Assembly: GCA_940671915.1 (NCBI GenBank)
Contig: CALNVZ010003434.1
Coordinates: 23,285,510 to 23,349,509 of the forward strand
DNA: 64,000 bases
Origin: Paracentrotus lividus
Lineage: Eukaryota > Echinodermata > Echinoidea > Camarodonta > Echinidae
Direction of reading: 5' to 3'
A program made the translations under genes and the position numbers. The first letter of the stretch is position 1, and every line of letters starts with the position of its first letter. A model generated the notes under the pieces. It was not told the origin of the DNA, did not search any database, and worked only from the letters and a program-made list of their open reading frames with translations. Of this stretch, positions 43,901-58,900 are shown one piece after another.

Positions 43901-46900
43901 TACATTGGTGATAATAATACATTTCTTTGTACAGTTCTTATTACTTTGTGATTTAATATATCAATATACTCTACAAATATTTTGTGTACATTGGCGATAG
44001 TAATATTCCTTTAGTATAGTTTCCATTACTTTATGATTTATATATCTATTTATTCAACGTATTATGTTCTGAAAGAGATAGTTTTGTTGAGAAATAATAC
44101 AGGAAATAAATAATTCAGTCTCCATGGATAGTTTGTCAATATCTTTTACTGAGAGTTTTAAAATGGTTCTAGGACAACTACCCCCTGGACAATTACCCCC
44201 GGACAACTACCCCTACCAAAAATCTACCCCCTAACTCTACACCTAACCCTATTTCTGAGGGCAGTTGTTTTGGGGTAATTGACCAGAGGGTTGTTGTCCT
44301 GATATGTTTTAAAATGTAACCATGTACCAATTCTCTCATTGCTCCTCTTCCATACAGTTATCTTCCTTTCATATTGAAGCTGTCAATGTGATGTTATTAG
44401 GAGCTATGGGAACAGACTCTCTTCTACATGTAACAGTCAATGATGTATCACTGATAGGACAAGCAGCTAATGAAAGGTGAGGTTTAAGAGCAAAAAGATT
44501 AATTGTTGAGCCTTGAGTAACAAATAAGAACAGTGCTTCATAAATATGTATTATTATTATGATCAATGGCATAAATTCCTGCTCACTATCTATTGTCAGT
44601 TTTGGGGACTAATAGATCACCCCCCCCCCTGCTCCTCCCATGTTTATTAACATTAAAAATTCATGCCTATCTTTGCCATTGATTATTATTTTTAAACGAA
44701 ATTCCAACAAATACATGACATCATAAATTTGACAAACATTGTGCATTTCCTCTTAATGACTCTTAATAAATTAATTGAATTAATGATAAAGCGTTACAAG
44801 CTAATCTAATACTAAGTACAATGTAGTTCATTTTAATTTATGCATGCTATATCTCTGTATCATTTCCAGACTTGTATCGGCAGATTTCTCATCTCAAAAA
44901 CTCTCACTGAGGATGTTACGCAGTGCAAAGCCAGTATGTATATCCCCTGGGTTCTGTAAACACAAAGGTTTGCAATCAATCACAAAATGACAATGGCCAA
45001 TCAAGAACGTTGTTGCGTGCACTTTTTGTTCAAAAGACTGACCTGCAACCAATCAGAATATTTCTTTCAATGTCCCAATTGATCGCAAACCTTTGTGTTA
45101 TGTTTTATCCAACAAATTTGCTCTCAGCCAATCAGATGCAAGCATTTCAGTAGCTTATCACAGTTTGTTGGATAAAACGTCGGACAAGTCCTATCATGAA
45201 ACGCCTCTCTGGACATATTTGGAATGAATTGGAGGACAGATTTAAATCGCTGGTATAGCTCTTTAATACACAATTTCTGAACAAATGTGTGTACTCTGTA
45301 ATTGCCTTGATCAATAGTAATTGAGGTGATATTCTTATTGAGATGTATATCACATTGATAAGAATTTTCAAAGTTTGAAGTTAGACAATTCACTTTTGAG
45401 ATAATTTGGAAATATGAATATTGTTTTGAATTGAGTATTACATGTCTTCTGAATCGATAAGTTTTGCATTCGAATTGTGTGAAATTATTAATATACATAT
45501 AAATTTTGTGTCTTCCTCCCTAATTCAAAATTATTCCGCCAATTTCACTGTTAAGTTGTCCAGAATTTCAAAGAAATTCATACGGAATAATATTGTATCA
45601 TCAAAATTTACTTTCTTCACAGTTTAGGGGTCCCAAATGACAAAAGAATTGTGAAAAATGAAAGGCGTATAAGTATAAAATTGAGAAAAATGTGGCGTTT
45701 TTTAATTTTATTTCGAGTTAGGATGTCAAAAAAATGAGTTGAAATGGTGTTAAACATTGGAATAAATGAAGAACAATTGTCACATACCATTTAGATGGCT
45801 ATTCCAACCTTTTAAAGGTAAAAATATACCCCAATTTAGTCTTTTATCAGATGTAAACGTTACTTTGACAACAGATGGCGACAAACATATTTTGATAATG
45901 TTTTTAAAAAATACTCTTAAATATCAACGTCTGGTCACTCTAAATGAGCTTAAATGCATGGATAATTCAAATATAAATAAAAGTTTTGAACTGGAGTACT
46001 TTTACAAATAATGTTTACTAAAATCGCAGGTTTTGTTTTATGGTATTTGCCGCCCTACACTCATCGCCTGCTTGAAATTTCACATAAAAAATAACAAGGA
46101 AGTGGACACTATTTCTTTCATTAAGATGCTACGCTGCCAGTGGCAGATCCAGGCGGGGGCGCAGGGGACGCGCACCCCCTATAATTTCAAAACCACTCAT
46201 TGACTGAACATGTTAAATTTGAAATTTTTCGGCTGCGTCCCCTAATTTTCCAAATTTTTGGGATGAGCCCTAGTATTTTCTTTATCCTTGATCCGCCAGT
46301 TCTTGCATGTTAACTCGAAAAGAAAGACAAGAACTTGGTTTAGAATAATATTGTATCATCTTGTGCGCATGCCCGCTCCTCAAAAACATACTAGTACCCC
46401 TTGACTATCAGTGGCGGATCCAGAATTTCGTTACAGGGGGGCCCAAAAATGGATTTTCAGATGTTTGTACACCCAATTTGTTTTTCATCACACCGAGCGA
46501 GCAAAAAGATACATCAATTTTTTTCCACGTCACACTGGTCGTGCGATAAGCGGAGGGGGGGGTGGGTTGGTAGGTGTTAATTTTTTTCGGCCTTCAGCCA
46601 CCAAGAAGTTTCTGTTGGTCAATTGTGTCAGCAAGTCATATTTGTCCCACCCGCCCCCACGCCCTTTTTTTTTATTGATTTATTAAATTATTTTTAGAGG
46701 GGTGGCGGGCCGCTGGGCTTGATCCGCACCGGACTATTGCTAACGCCAAAAATGAGATAGTTGGGCTGTTTAGACATTTAATCATGCGAGCTGTAGAGGC
46801 ACAAATTATTTATAAAAATATATTCCTTTTTCAAACTTGATAAAAATTGGGAGCAAGAAAGGCTCAATGGATATGAAGTCCCTGCCCCGAAATATAGCTG

Positions 46901-49900
46901 AGCCCCACAAAGATAGAAAAGTAAAGGAACCCTCTGGTTCCTATATAAACAAATAAATTAACTTAAAGGCATTCGGGCACGCAGGGCGAGCTGAAAATAA
47001 AAGTCGTGATCTTGAGCGATAGAGCTGAAGGAGTTATTTTTAGCAAATCGGTAGCAGGAAAGGGGCTCCTAACAAAGGGAGAGGGGGTAAATGGCTGAGT
47101 CCACAACCGATAGGAGGATCCCTTTGTAAGGCTCAATGATAATGAAGAACCCACCCCACAACAACGGGGGTGTTCAAAGGCTGATACCCAATCCTGATAG
47201 TAGTGACAGCCTTTGATTCCTACAAAAACTAATCTAAACTTTTAAATTTTGCAAAAGCGCAGAGTGGCTATATAAAAAGGATGTATTTGAAGATTTGAAA
47301 TGTATCCGGGATGTTTCAAAATGAATTGGAGGGAGACAAGGAGGAAGGGGCTCGATAATACCCATGCCCCTCAAACGTTGGGTCATAAGTATTCAGCCCC
47401 AACCGAGACAGTCAAGGGGGGGGAGCTCAGACCCCTGCAGTGGTATCTTTTTTTTAAATGCAATTTAAGTGCAAATCGAGAAAACCTGATATTATGTGAA
47501 TAGAGACGCGAAATGTGAGCTTTATTAAAAGAAATTAGAAGAGGGTCACTGATTTCCCACCCTCACTAATATCATTGGAGGGGCTTAATGATATCTGAGA
47601 CTCCCTCCCGTCCCTCCAAAAAAAAAAAAAACTACTACAACAAACAAAAAAAGAAAAGAAAAGAAAGAAAAGAAAAAAAAAAAACATCTAAGGTTCAATA
47701 TGATATATATTTCGATATACTGTACATAATGGCATCATAATTTGGAATTCATTAATTTTAAGTATGGTAGCTATTTGTTTGCTTGCTTTTTGATATTGAC
47801 TTTTGACTTTTACCTGTTGTTTTGTAGTTTTTGTTTGTTCTCGTGGTGGATCCAGGATTTATAACGGGGGGGGGGGGGGTGCGGGAGTCGGTGGGGGCCG
47901 GGGGGGGGGGGGCCGCAAACAGGGGCCAAAATCGGAATTTCAGATTTTGGTACACCAATTTTTTTTTTCGTTAACGTGCGCGCGCAGCCAAAAGGTACAC
48001 TCATTATTTTTTTTTTTTACGGGGGGGGGCGGGGGGGGGGCGTCTATCTTAACTTCGCCTTTTTTTTTAGGGGAGGGGGACCGTCGGGCTCCCCTGGATC
48101 CGCGCCTGGTTCTTAACCCCCCGCCCCCCCCAACATCTGCATGGTATGAAGTGTCAACGCAGGGACAGAAAGAGTCCTCTCATGCTTCATCCATGAACAA
48201 TTTCATATAATGAGAGGATTATCATACTTGCCAACTGTCCCTATTTATTTAACAAAAGTAACAACAAAAGTAACAAATAAGAATGCACGATATTGCCTTT
48301 ACCATGTGGAAAGTACTATAATTATATCATTTTTTTCCCTCTCCTTTCTGATCGTGCATTAAAGCGTCCCAAAGATGATTTTTGAGAGAATTTTAAATTA
48401 TTTTCCAAATGTATATGGTGCCCTCTGCTGTTGAATTATGATTTCCAGGGATAATTAGGGCTGATTTTTTACATTTAACTTGGTCAAATAAAGTTATGTT
48501 GATGGTGTATGATGTACGTGCTTCAATTTTACCACTGAATGTTTACAAAGTGTCTTTTCATTGCAAAACTTTTGCCCAAAATAAAGAAAATTGACTCATT
48601 TTTCTACATTTTATGGTAAAAATGATACAACTGTTAGGACGAAATATCACTGATAATGAACTACTTTGACATTTCTGGTCACTTTAGATTAAAAATTGTA
48701 ATAAAAATTTTATTTGAGGAGGAATACACGACATTTGCCTAATGGGCCAATATGGCGCCCTTTAAAGGGCCCCCAGGAAATGAAGGAGGGGTCTGAAAAT
48801 TACACCCATCAATTTCTGATAGCTTGGATCCTACGGACCCAAAAATGCAAAAATATCAAAATGGGCGTTTCAAGTCGCACGAGAGCTGTTTTGGTGACAT
48901 ACCAGTAACGACTATAGACACATCTTGCAAAAAGGATTTTTTTTTTTTTTTTTTTTTATTTTTTTTTTAAAGTGATTTAAGTAAACTCAATACATGTATT
49001 TTCTCTTTTTGTTTGTAAACCTTCAAAGTCTTTAATGATCTTTTATTTTCTTTCATTTCTTTCACTTCCATTGTTTATGTAGAATGCAGGAGACCAATCA
49101 CATGTTGCCCAAGCTTCAGTGAGCATCAAGATCTCAACACAGATTGATCTAGTAGAGAGAGTCCTGACAGTAAGTCTCAAGCTCTTATAATTCAATCTTA
49201 ATTTTGCAATAAAAGACAGAATATTAAATGAAATTTGATTGACTGTGTTTTACAAAGTATTGAAATAGTAATGATCCTAACACTTTTACAGTTCAAATTA
49301 TTTCCCACCACCATGTTGAGGAAGATGTCTGAACAATAGACATCAATACTGTCAAGGGAGATATCAACGATATTATCACAAATACTAGTATTCCATTATG
49401 GTTGTTAAAGTGAAAGTTCACGCTGGGTTTAAATTGGTTTTTGAAAATGCAGAAAAATATAAGAAAAATAAGAGTTAAGGTTTGGAGAAAATCAACCAAA
49501 AAATAACAAAGTTATGAATATATAAAATTCTGAATCTGTGACGTCACGTGCGAGCAGTTCTTCTAAGTGTTATATAGTGTAAATTCCATAAAATGTCAGT
49601 TTTTTCAAAAGAAAATTAATTATTTCACCTGCATGTTCGATATATCATCAAACATAATATGTTAATATACATGCATCTATCAAATTGACACATTCCTTTA
49701 TCAAGAACCATGAAAAAAGTCAAATTTAAATTTATACACACAACACATGGGAGACCTGCTCGCACATGACGTCAAAGAATCAAAACTTTAAATATTCATA
49801 ACTTTGCTATTTTTTGGTCGATTTTCTTCAAACTTTCACTAATATTTTTTTTTTCTGCATTTTTTAAAAGCAATAAAATTCCAGGGTGAACTTCCCCTTT

Positions 49901-52900
49901 AATTACTAGCACTGGCATAGAGCACTTTCCTTTGTTACTGGGGGATCATCCCTTCAGTAACAAAAGAAATTAATGGATGGCTACATCTGTGATTACTAGA
50001 TCTTGTTTCAGCTTTATTATTATCAAAATTATTAGTATTGCTTACATTTCTGTGAAGCAGGTCCAAGAAAGTTTTAAACAACTGTATTTTGTTGTTGTTT
50101 ATTCTTAATTCTGGATTCTTCATGTTCTCCTCTTTTTCTTTTTGTTAGACTTTGTTTGTTGAAGTTGGAAGTCCTAATATCACAATATATGATGGTGAGT
50201 ATTACACTCTATGAGGTAATTTGGTTTGACAGTGTTATGTGTGTTGTGAAAACTAAGTATAATATCTGTTATATCATTTAGCTAGTATATAGAGTATATC
50301 TTTGACATTTTATAGACATACATTGTATCAGTTTCCCACTCTTGAATAACACCAGGTTCGATTTGAAATATAATTTTGTTTTCTTTATCCATATCATAAA
50401 CTGTTGGTAAAATTCCCCCTCAAGTTTTTTTTTTTTTTTGTACAAATTATTATTATTATTGGAATGCATGGTGATATTTTGTTATAGGCCATAAACTTTC
50501 ACAATTCCTTATTTGAAATAAAAGCGATGCTTAATATTTTAAGTAACACAGTGATAACACAGACATATAGGTCCTTTATTTATTTATTAATCAAAACATT
50601 TGGTTAGGTTTTCTAAGAATTGGGTAATAATTAAGGCTACATGTAGATGTGTGTCAAATTTTAAAAATACATTGAAAGTTTATTGAAAGCTTATTCAAGT
50701 ATTAACCCTTACAAGACGGGGGGCCATCATCTTGACAGCTATCAAAACACCCCAGTCTTATTAGGGTTAAAAGCCATGCACTTCTCCTTATTTCTGTGTG
50801 ATTGTAGCTGTAAGAGTACTCATATATTTCTCATTCTAATCATTTTAGCCTTGTGTCTATGAACATTTTTAACAGAAATATCCATATTAATGCTGTGAAC
50901 TATCATCACCGTTAATTATTCTGAGTGCTGTGATTATAGAAATCACTTTTCTTCTTCATGATTTCTGTTGATCTTGAAGGTTTCTTGCCTACTGCTCTGA
51001 CTAGAGTCTCTAAAGCTGCACCTGTTGTGATACCAGGTAAATCACATCTTATGACCTCTGACGTTTTTAACCCTAACATCGCACAAAAGACATTGGACAA
51101 ACTGTCTTGATGAAGAGAAGATTAAATCATACTACAGTGTATTTCAGAACTCCATTGGTTTTCTTTCTTACTGTTAAGCCAGTGGTCCTACATTAATTAA
51201 AAGTGTTTGTAGGATAAAATGTGATTAGACTTAGATATCAGGTAAATTACATCTTGTGACCTTTGGTCTTTTAACCCCATCACACAGAACACTTTTAAAG
51301 AACTATATGGGGAAAAAATTGTTTTTTTTACTTGTATTTCAGAGCTCCAGGAGTTTTGTTTATGGCCATGCGTTTTGAACTGGCACCCTTTTGTGTTACA
51401 CCACCTAAATCTAAAAATCGTGCACCTGTCAGGATCAAAGTGTCATAACTTTTGAAGTATTAACTCTAACCCTACAAAAGTATACATTTTCTGAAAGGAA
51501 ATGTCCTGTAGATTTCAAAAATGCCATCCACTACAATGTAGGGTGAAGTAACAACATATTTTGAATAAATTATTAATTTTTTTGGGGGGCCCTAATTTTT
51601 TTTTACTGCAGCCCCCAATATTTTTTCTCCCTTTGATCCAGGTCGTAATTGCTCACCATATTTGAATTGCTCTTGAAATTTCCTTTCAGAAAAATATAGT
51701 TGTAGGGGGGATTCTTCATTTAATAAAAAAATTCTTAACCATAAAAGGGCCCAAATATTTTGGTCAACCTGGGCCAAGGAGGGGGCTGCCCCCTCCTCAA
51801 GATCTCGGCCATGGTGGGACCAAAGTTTATAAAATCTTGCATGTAGGTGGGCTATGTTATGATGAAGAAGCTCACAAAGTTTCAGGCCCCTATCTCAAAT
51901 AGTTTTTGAGTTATCTGTATTTATGTAACGTCACCTCACATACAACAGGAACTGTATTGAGTTACTTTATGTACAATACACAGTCAATGGTGAAATTGTC
52001 ATTTTAACCGCGCGCAGCGCGGTGATTTTCGGAACTGCGCATTATCAAATGCCTGGAACTTTATTACTGTGGTGTCAAAAGATGCATGAGACTCTAAGCT
52101 ATAAAGTCCTAAAAGCTCACAGCACAAAAATTAATATCCATAAAGTTATCATGGGTATAATGTTTCAAATGCACAGGAGGGTGCAAAATCCCATAGACTT
52201 TGTGTGTACCTCTTCCCCCCCCCCCCTCAACCACCCTTGCCTCATTGTATTCTATCGCGTGCTGTGTCGCGATTTCAAGTGCGAGTTCGTTCAAATTCAC
52301 AGGTCTGATAGAGCTTGCATTCAGCTTTCAAACAACACCAATTTCATGGTAATACCCCTCTATTTAGCCAAGATATCATACATCAACTGAAACAAAATGT
52401 GGAAAAGCGTAACAAAACCACCCTTTTTGGGTGGCGAGTTCAAAACACATGGCCTTATATATAATTTAAGTCAGTGGACATTTCTACAATTCAAATGTGA
52501 TTTTAGGGTTATACATTTTAGGTGATGACATTTTAATTCCATGTTTTTCATATTCTGTGTCTTTTTTAAACCCAATATTGCACAACACTCTATTAAATGT
52601 CATTCAGTGAACAGATCTATTCTTGTGTAGGATAGTAGTGCATGAAGGTCATGTACAAATTTTATATCATAGATTGCCAACTAGTTGTAGGCTCTAGACA
52701 TGAATGTGATTTCGCTTAGATAATAGGGCTCAAGAATTGTGCCATAAAGTTTTGTAGTGTACTAATTTTGTTATGTTTTGTGAATCCTTATGTAAAAGAA
52801 TCAAAGTCATTATTCTATACTTTATCTCTGTAAGAACAGATCAGCAGAAATTGAGTTATTGTTGTTGATTATCATTTATGTTGATGTACTTGTTGAAGTA

Positions 52901-55900
52901 TGTGTGCAATGCAAGGACCTTTTGAATCAAAATCGATCATTATCAATTGTTGTTATCAGTCCAAGAGGAATTTGTTGATGCACCCAGCACAATCATGACA
53001 GAAAACCCACTCACTCAGAAGCTCAAAATCATCACTAGAAAATTCCCTGAGGTGAGTTAAAGGGCTACATGTCTTCTTCTCTGTCATTTTCACATTTTAG
53101 TTATGTGGAATATTATGCCAAATGTAATCTATGTTTTAAAAATCCCTGGGCAACAAAACATACCACCTTGGACAATTATCAACATTCAGGCTATATTGGG
53201 CATGACAATTATCAACCATTCAGCCTGTATTGGGCGTGTACTTAATAATTTAATTGCACAGCTTCTCATGAATCTTGGAGTTTTTTTATAATCGACTAAT
53301 AACCAGCTTATTCATATTGTTTGAAAAGGAAATATTGTCAGTCACATCAATGCTCATGGATTGAACATCTCTTTTAGTGAATATTTTCTGTAATCAATGA
53401 TCTTGGATTTTTTTTTAAATTTTACATGGACATCCCCCATTTATCACTCATTCCGTCAAAAGTACAATCATAAAATATATTTTATTTTAACCACTTGTCT
53501 ATCTTTAGGAGGCTTGTTTAGACATCAAGGAAGCATCATGGCAGATGGTATTACAAGGAGGTCAAAGGTAAATAATATTCTTCCATGTAAGGGACCAAAG
53601 TTAAGGACCAAGTTCATTTCTTTTTTGTAACAAAATGCCTACTGTGGAAATGTCATTAACACAGAGATGCCTCTTTTCAAGAAATTTATTATTTGAAAAT
53701 ACAGCACTAATATGTATTTTGGCCATTTGCATACGCTTTTTCATGTTTTTTTTTTTTTTGTTTGTTTGGGTTTTTTTTTGCTAATTCCAGGCTTTTAGAA
53801 AGATATTAAGTGGTATTTCTGTAAACATAAACAGCACAAGCTTCATTTAATTTTACTCTTGCTAGGAAGAACATTTTAGGCTATAGATATCCTAGTATAT
53901 GGACTTCCGGGATACCAGCTGTCGGCTATTGCTGGAATTCACACCCTTACTCTTTCCCATTTCTTGCATTACCCAATCTTGTTTAGTAAATTCAGGGTAG
54001 TATATTCCCTTCCAGGATTTCCATGAGATTCCAAATGGACTTTTCAAAGAACTGGTATTATAAAGATTTAAATGCCTGCTCAAAGTGCATCAGTACATAA
54101 AGTTAATTTTGAACCTGGCATTTTCTGATTACATAACCAATGCTCTACTAACCCATTGACACTTGAATTCTGTCAAACCATAGGTTTAGTACAAGTAAAA
54201 CTGGGTTCTCTGTCGTTAATGGGTTAACACTAGAAAAAACCTCATGCCTCTTGAATTTTTGTTTCTTTGTAATAAACAGATCTTTGCAGTTTAACACAAA
54301 AAGCGTGATATTGACGAGTCAGCTAGCCAGTCGAGATGGTATCGTGTGTTCACAGAATGGAGACTTGGTGCTGCCCCCTATCACCTGTCACCTGACATGC
54401 TCACGTAAATATCAACTCCCTGTCACTAGAAAAAGGTTTATCCTTTCATAAAATAAGTTTGAACACAATGTGGTCTCTATTATTAAAGAACGGTAATTTC
54501 CTTTTCAATAATTGGTTTGAAGGCAATATACATCTTTTTTCTACTTTTTTTGTAATCTTGGTTGGGAGTTAGACAAATTTATGGAGTTAATTTGTCTATT
54601 ATATCATGGGAGACAGTAAATATGTGGAAAGACTTGTACATTGTCAAGAATGTTTAGGTATGGACAAAGAAAACAAAGGCTCTGTATTAAAGCTGGATAT
54701 CCAAGTGAATTGGCTCTTCAGCTCATCATTTCTTTTTTTTCCTGCCACTTCAACCTAATATTTATTTTGTTTTAACATCATCAAATAATGTATAAAGAGG
54801 AAGTGAAAGGGAATTATTTTATTTTCATTTCAGATGTGGATATAATGAATGCTGATTCTATGAAGCTGCTGAGAGTCACAAGCCTTAAAACATATCTGCT
54901 GGTGGGTAACATTTAGTGAAATCTTTCTTTAATTATAAAATAATAATAGTTGCTGTCAGGAACATCAAACATGATGCTCATAGCGCAATATACATACACA
55001 CAGTATTTGGAAATTGCAATTTCACTGCAATGATACATGTGTATAATTTGATATGACATTCATCTACATTTCACACTTTCACCTCTTGTAAGGATAACAG
55101 ACAACTGTAGGAATTTATTCCTTGAATGCTAAGTGCACTGAAATTGGTAGCCCGGCTAAAGTCAGGTAATATTTGAGCACCCTATCGAGGTGGATATAAC
55201 TGCTATACAAGAAACCAATATCATTTATAATTACCGCTATTTTCACTACAGGTTAATGAGAGATGTGTTCAGGTTGGTGTTGAGTTACAGCGCGGTCACT
55301 CATTGTATGATGAAGAAGAAATCTTATTCTGGGCTGGATGGATCATGGAGACCATCGCCTTACGCAAGCCACGATCAACATCCACTGGGTCCACAGGGTC
55401 GACATCATCATCCAGATCATCATCCCCTCCATCATCAAGGTCGTCGTCCCCGCCTCCACCAAGGAAACTATCACCAACACCATTGTTGTCTTCCCCACAG
55501 CAACTCAATAGCAGTCTAACAAGGTAGGAATAAATAATGTGTGGACGATTCAATGATAGACAAAACAGTTTTGCTGTATTTTGACTATATTTCTCTTTTT
55601 TTTTTAATGTAGTAGATAAAGTATTTGAAGTGAGATACAGGCATACAATATACTTTCTCATGATATCATTAAAAAAAATGATGTCTTAAATTCGTTTTAA
55701 TTTCTTACGTGTAGTTCATTACATGTTTCTTTTTTCCTTTTTTTTTTCAGAATGTATTTCTGTCTGGAATGTACATGTTTGGTGTCAAATAAATTAATAT
55801 ACTAGTCTTCATATACATTGTACCATACACAATAGTCATAATATCCAATGTAAGTGTTTGCCAAATATTAAGAAATTGGGTGTAATGGAGAGTGCCTCTA

Positions 55901-58900
55901 AAAGTGTTCTATTCATTGCAGAAAATAGGCCTTAACCCTAATCATAGTCAGGCAGCTAGCTCATGATTGGTTAGCTGAACGAGGTACCAGTAGTAAAGTA
56001 TTGGAATATATGGGGAAGAATCCCACATTTACTAAACCCAACGTCTGGCAGTGCATCTTTGCTGCATTAGGTCCCTACAGCCGGGGGCGTCCAAAATGAG
56101 TGCCCATTTTACAAAAAATTCTATTTTGAATAAAAATAGCAGAATTCATTTTCTAAACACACTAACTTTGATGTCAAAATAAAGAGTATTACATTGTCTT
56201 AACGCTTGTGTCATTTTGAAATCAGACTGAAATCGAAAACAGTGAAAGTTTTGATGAAGAAATGTTTTTTTCTCACTTTTTTTACGCAAATATTTTTGGT
56301 TCCTTTTTTCAATAATTTTTAATAAATAGTTGTATAAAAGATTGATCTTTGTAACTTTTCTAAAAACTACCTACATGCATGTGAATGATGCTGTAAAAAG
56401 AAGGGAGTTATATCTTATTCCGATAAAGTATTATTTGATGAGCTAAGTTCAGGAACGCAATATAGACAAAATCAACATTTGCCCCGTATCGAAGAAGAAT
56501 CCCATACCCGTACGTGTATTAGGAAGGCCGATAACATGCGATAGCTTTAGCAGGACAAAACAAGTATCGAAATTTCGCATTTGGCACTTTTGTTTGCCTA
56601 CTCACAGCCATCGCATACAATCAGCTTTTCATAATACACGTGCGGGTATTGTGTGATTCTCAGTCACGGGGCAAATTGTTGATTTTTGTCTATATTGCGT
56701 TCCTGACTTTAGCTCATCATAATTCTTATCGGAATAAGATATAACTCCCTTCTTTTTCAGCATCATTCACATGCACGTAGGTAGTTTTTAGAAATATACA
56801 TCAATGTTTTATACAACTATTTATTAAAAATTATTGAAAAAAGGAACCAAAAATATTTGCGTAAAAAAAGTGAGAAAAAACATTTCTTCATCAAACTTTC
56901 ACTGTTTTCGATTTAGTCTGATTTCAAAATGACACAAGCGTTAAGACATGTAATACTCTTTATTTTGACATCAAAGTTAGTGTGTTTAGAAAATGAATTC
57001 TGCTATTTTATTCAAAATAGAATTTTTTGTAAATGGGCACTCATTTCGGACGCCCCCGGCTGTAGGGACCTAATGCAGCAGAGATGCACTGCCAGACGTT
57101 GGTTTAGTAAATGTGGGATTCTTCCCCATATATTCCAATACTTTACTACTGGTACCTCGTTCAGCTAACCAATCATGAGCTAGCTGCCTGACTATCAGGC
57201 CGGGCTTTTTGGCTGTCCTATGGCCGGGGGGGGGGGGGGTTTGAATCAACCCCCCCCCCCCTGAGATCTCGGCCGCCGATCGCGCAAACGCCGCGAAATT
57301 TTGCACAATGGTAGTGTGCAATGTAATCTACAAGTTAGCATCGTTAATTATCCTGAAATAATGTTATTTTATTTTATATCAATTAATTATGTTAATTTAT
57401 GCATAATTTATTCTTTTTGCTCTAATTTACTAAATAAAGCTCCTAGAATGCTAAAATTTGGTCTCAATATTCTTTGTACCATTCCCAACAATTGTACTTG
57501 AAAAAAAATTCGGTATCAAATTTATTTTCTTATGTATTTTATTGTTTTACAAATTTCTTACGTATTTCTTTGTTTTTCGACCTTTTGTTTTTCTTTGTTT
57601 TTTGGTCAAAATTAATTACAGAATCTTTTTGAAGCATAATTATGCTAAAATAAATTGATTTTAGCCAGTGAAAGTGAAAATAATCATATGATTATGAATT
57701 ACATGAGAAAAATCTACTTGCATTGACTTTGTATACAAAATCACTTTTTTGAGCGGTTTTCGGTCTGACGGATATTTTTGAAAATCGTGCAGCGTCGTCA
57801 CCGTATGCCCGATTTTCGCGAAAACGATTTCAAAAGATGCGCAAGACTTGAAAGTAAAAAGTCATTGAGCGGCGCGGTCAAAAAATTTCGCGCGGTGGCA
57901 TGGTCGTGGAAAATGTCAAGGGGGGGTTGATTCAACCCCCCCCCCCCCCCCCCGGCCTGATTAGGGTTAAAAGACTGCATGCATTTTACTTGCATCTTCT
58001 TCTTTCGTGTCCACTACAACACAAAATAATTTATTTATTTATTTCTTGCATTACATACAGTGATTGTCTTCCAATATTTTTTTTTATTATCTCATTTCCT
58101 CCAGATCTGATTGGGAGTCATGGCAACACTTCTGCCTACCTGTTGACCTTGACCTGAACCTATCTGACCTCTCATGTCAGGTCAGTTGTCAGGAGGTACC
58201 TCAGTGTGCAGTGAGATTAGCTACCCTTCATGGTAGTTGGAGTGTTACATCTGATGCAGGGAAGTCTGTTCAGAAACCCTTTGCTTATATCAGGTAAGTT
58301 TATGGGTATATTGGCTTGAATTCTCAAAGGTAGGTTCAAAACTGTGGATTGAAACCATGGATTATGTAAATTTTGTGTAATAATTACGCTTAATTTTAGT
58401 GCGGACATTGAGAAAGGTCCAATATGAATGCGCGATTTTGTCACAGCGTGCTAAATTTATGCTTGTTGTTAAGATTTTAGCATAATGAGCCCACAGTTTT
58501 GGGTTAATGAGTTCACTGTTGAGTCAACAGACTTTAACCATAGCAACAAGCGTAAATTTAGTTCTCTGTGACAAATTTGTGCATTCACATTGGACCTGTC
58601 TCAAAGTATGTGCCAAATTAAGCATAATTATTGCACAAAATTTACATAATCCATGGTTTCAATCCCCGGTTTTGAACCCAGCTTTGAGAGTTCGGGCCAT
58701 TATGTACTCAGAGCGAGAAGTTTTTTTTTATTCCCATAATTACTCCAACATAGAATGGACACTTGTGACTTTCTTCTAAAGATTATATAATACATTGATA
58801 CCTGAGCATGCAAAAATGTTTGATGTATAGACCTACTGTTGCCTGCCTGTCAGGAATGTTTGAACACAATTATGAAAAGTATTGAAATTTCTTGATAAAA

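Noticed and set aside
47803-48210. Glycine- and proline-rich 135-residue protein
   Set aside because: Produced by G-runs in a MITE; reading frame depends on homopolymer length.
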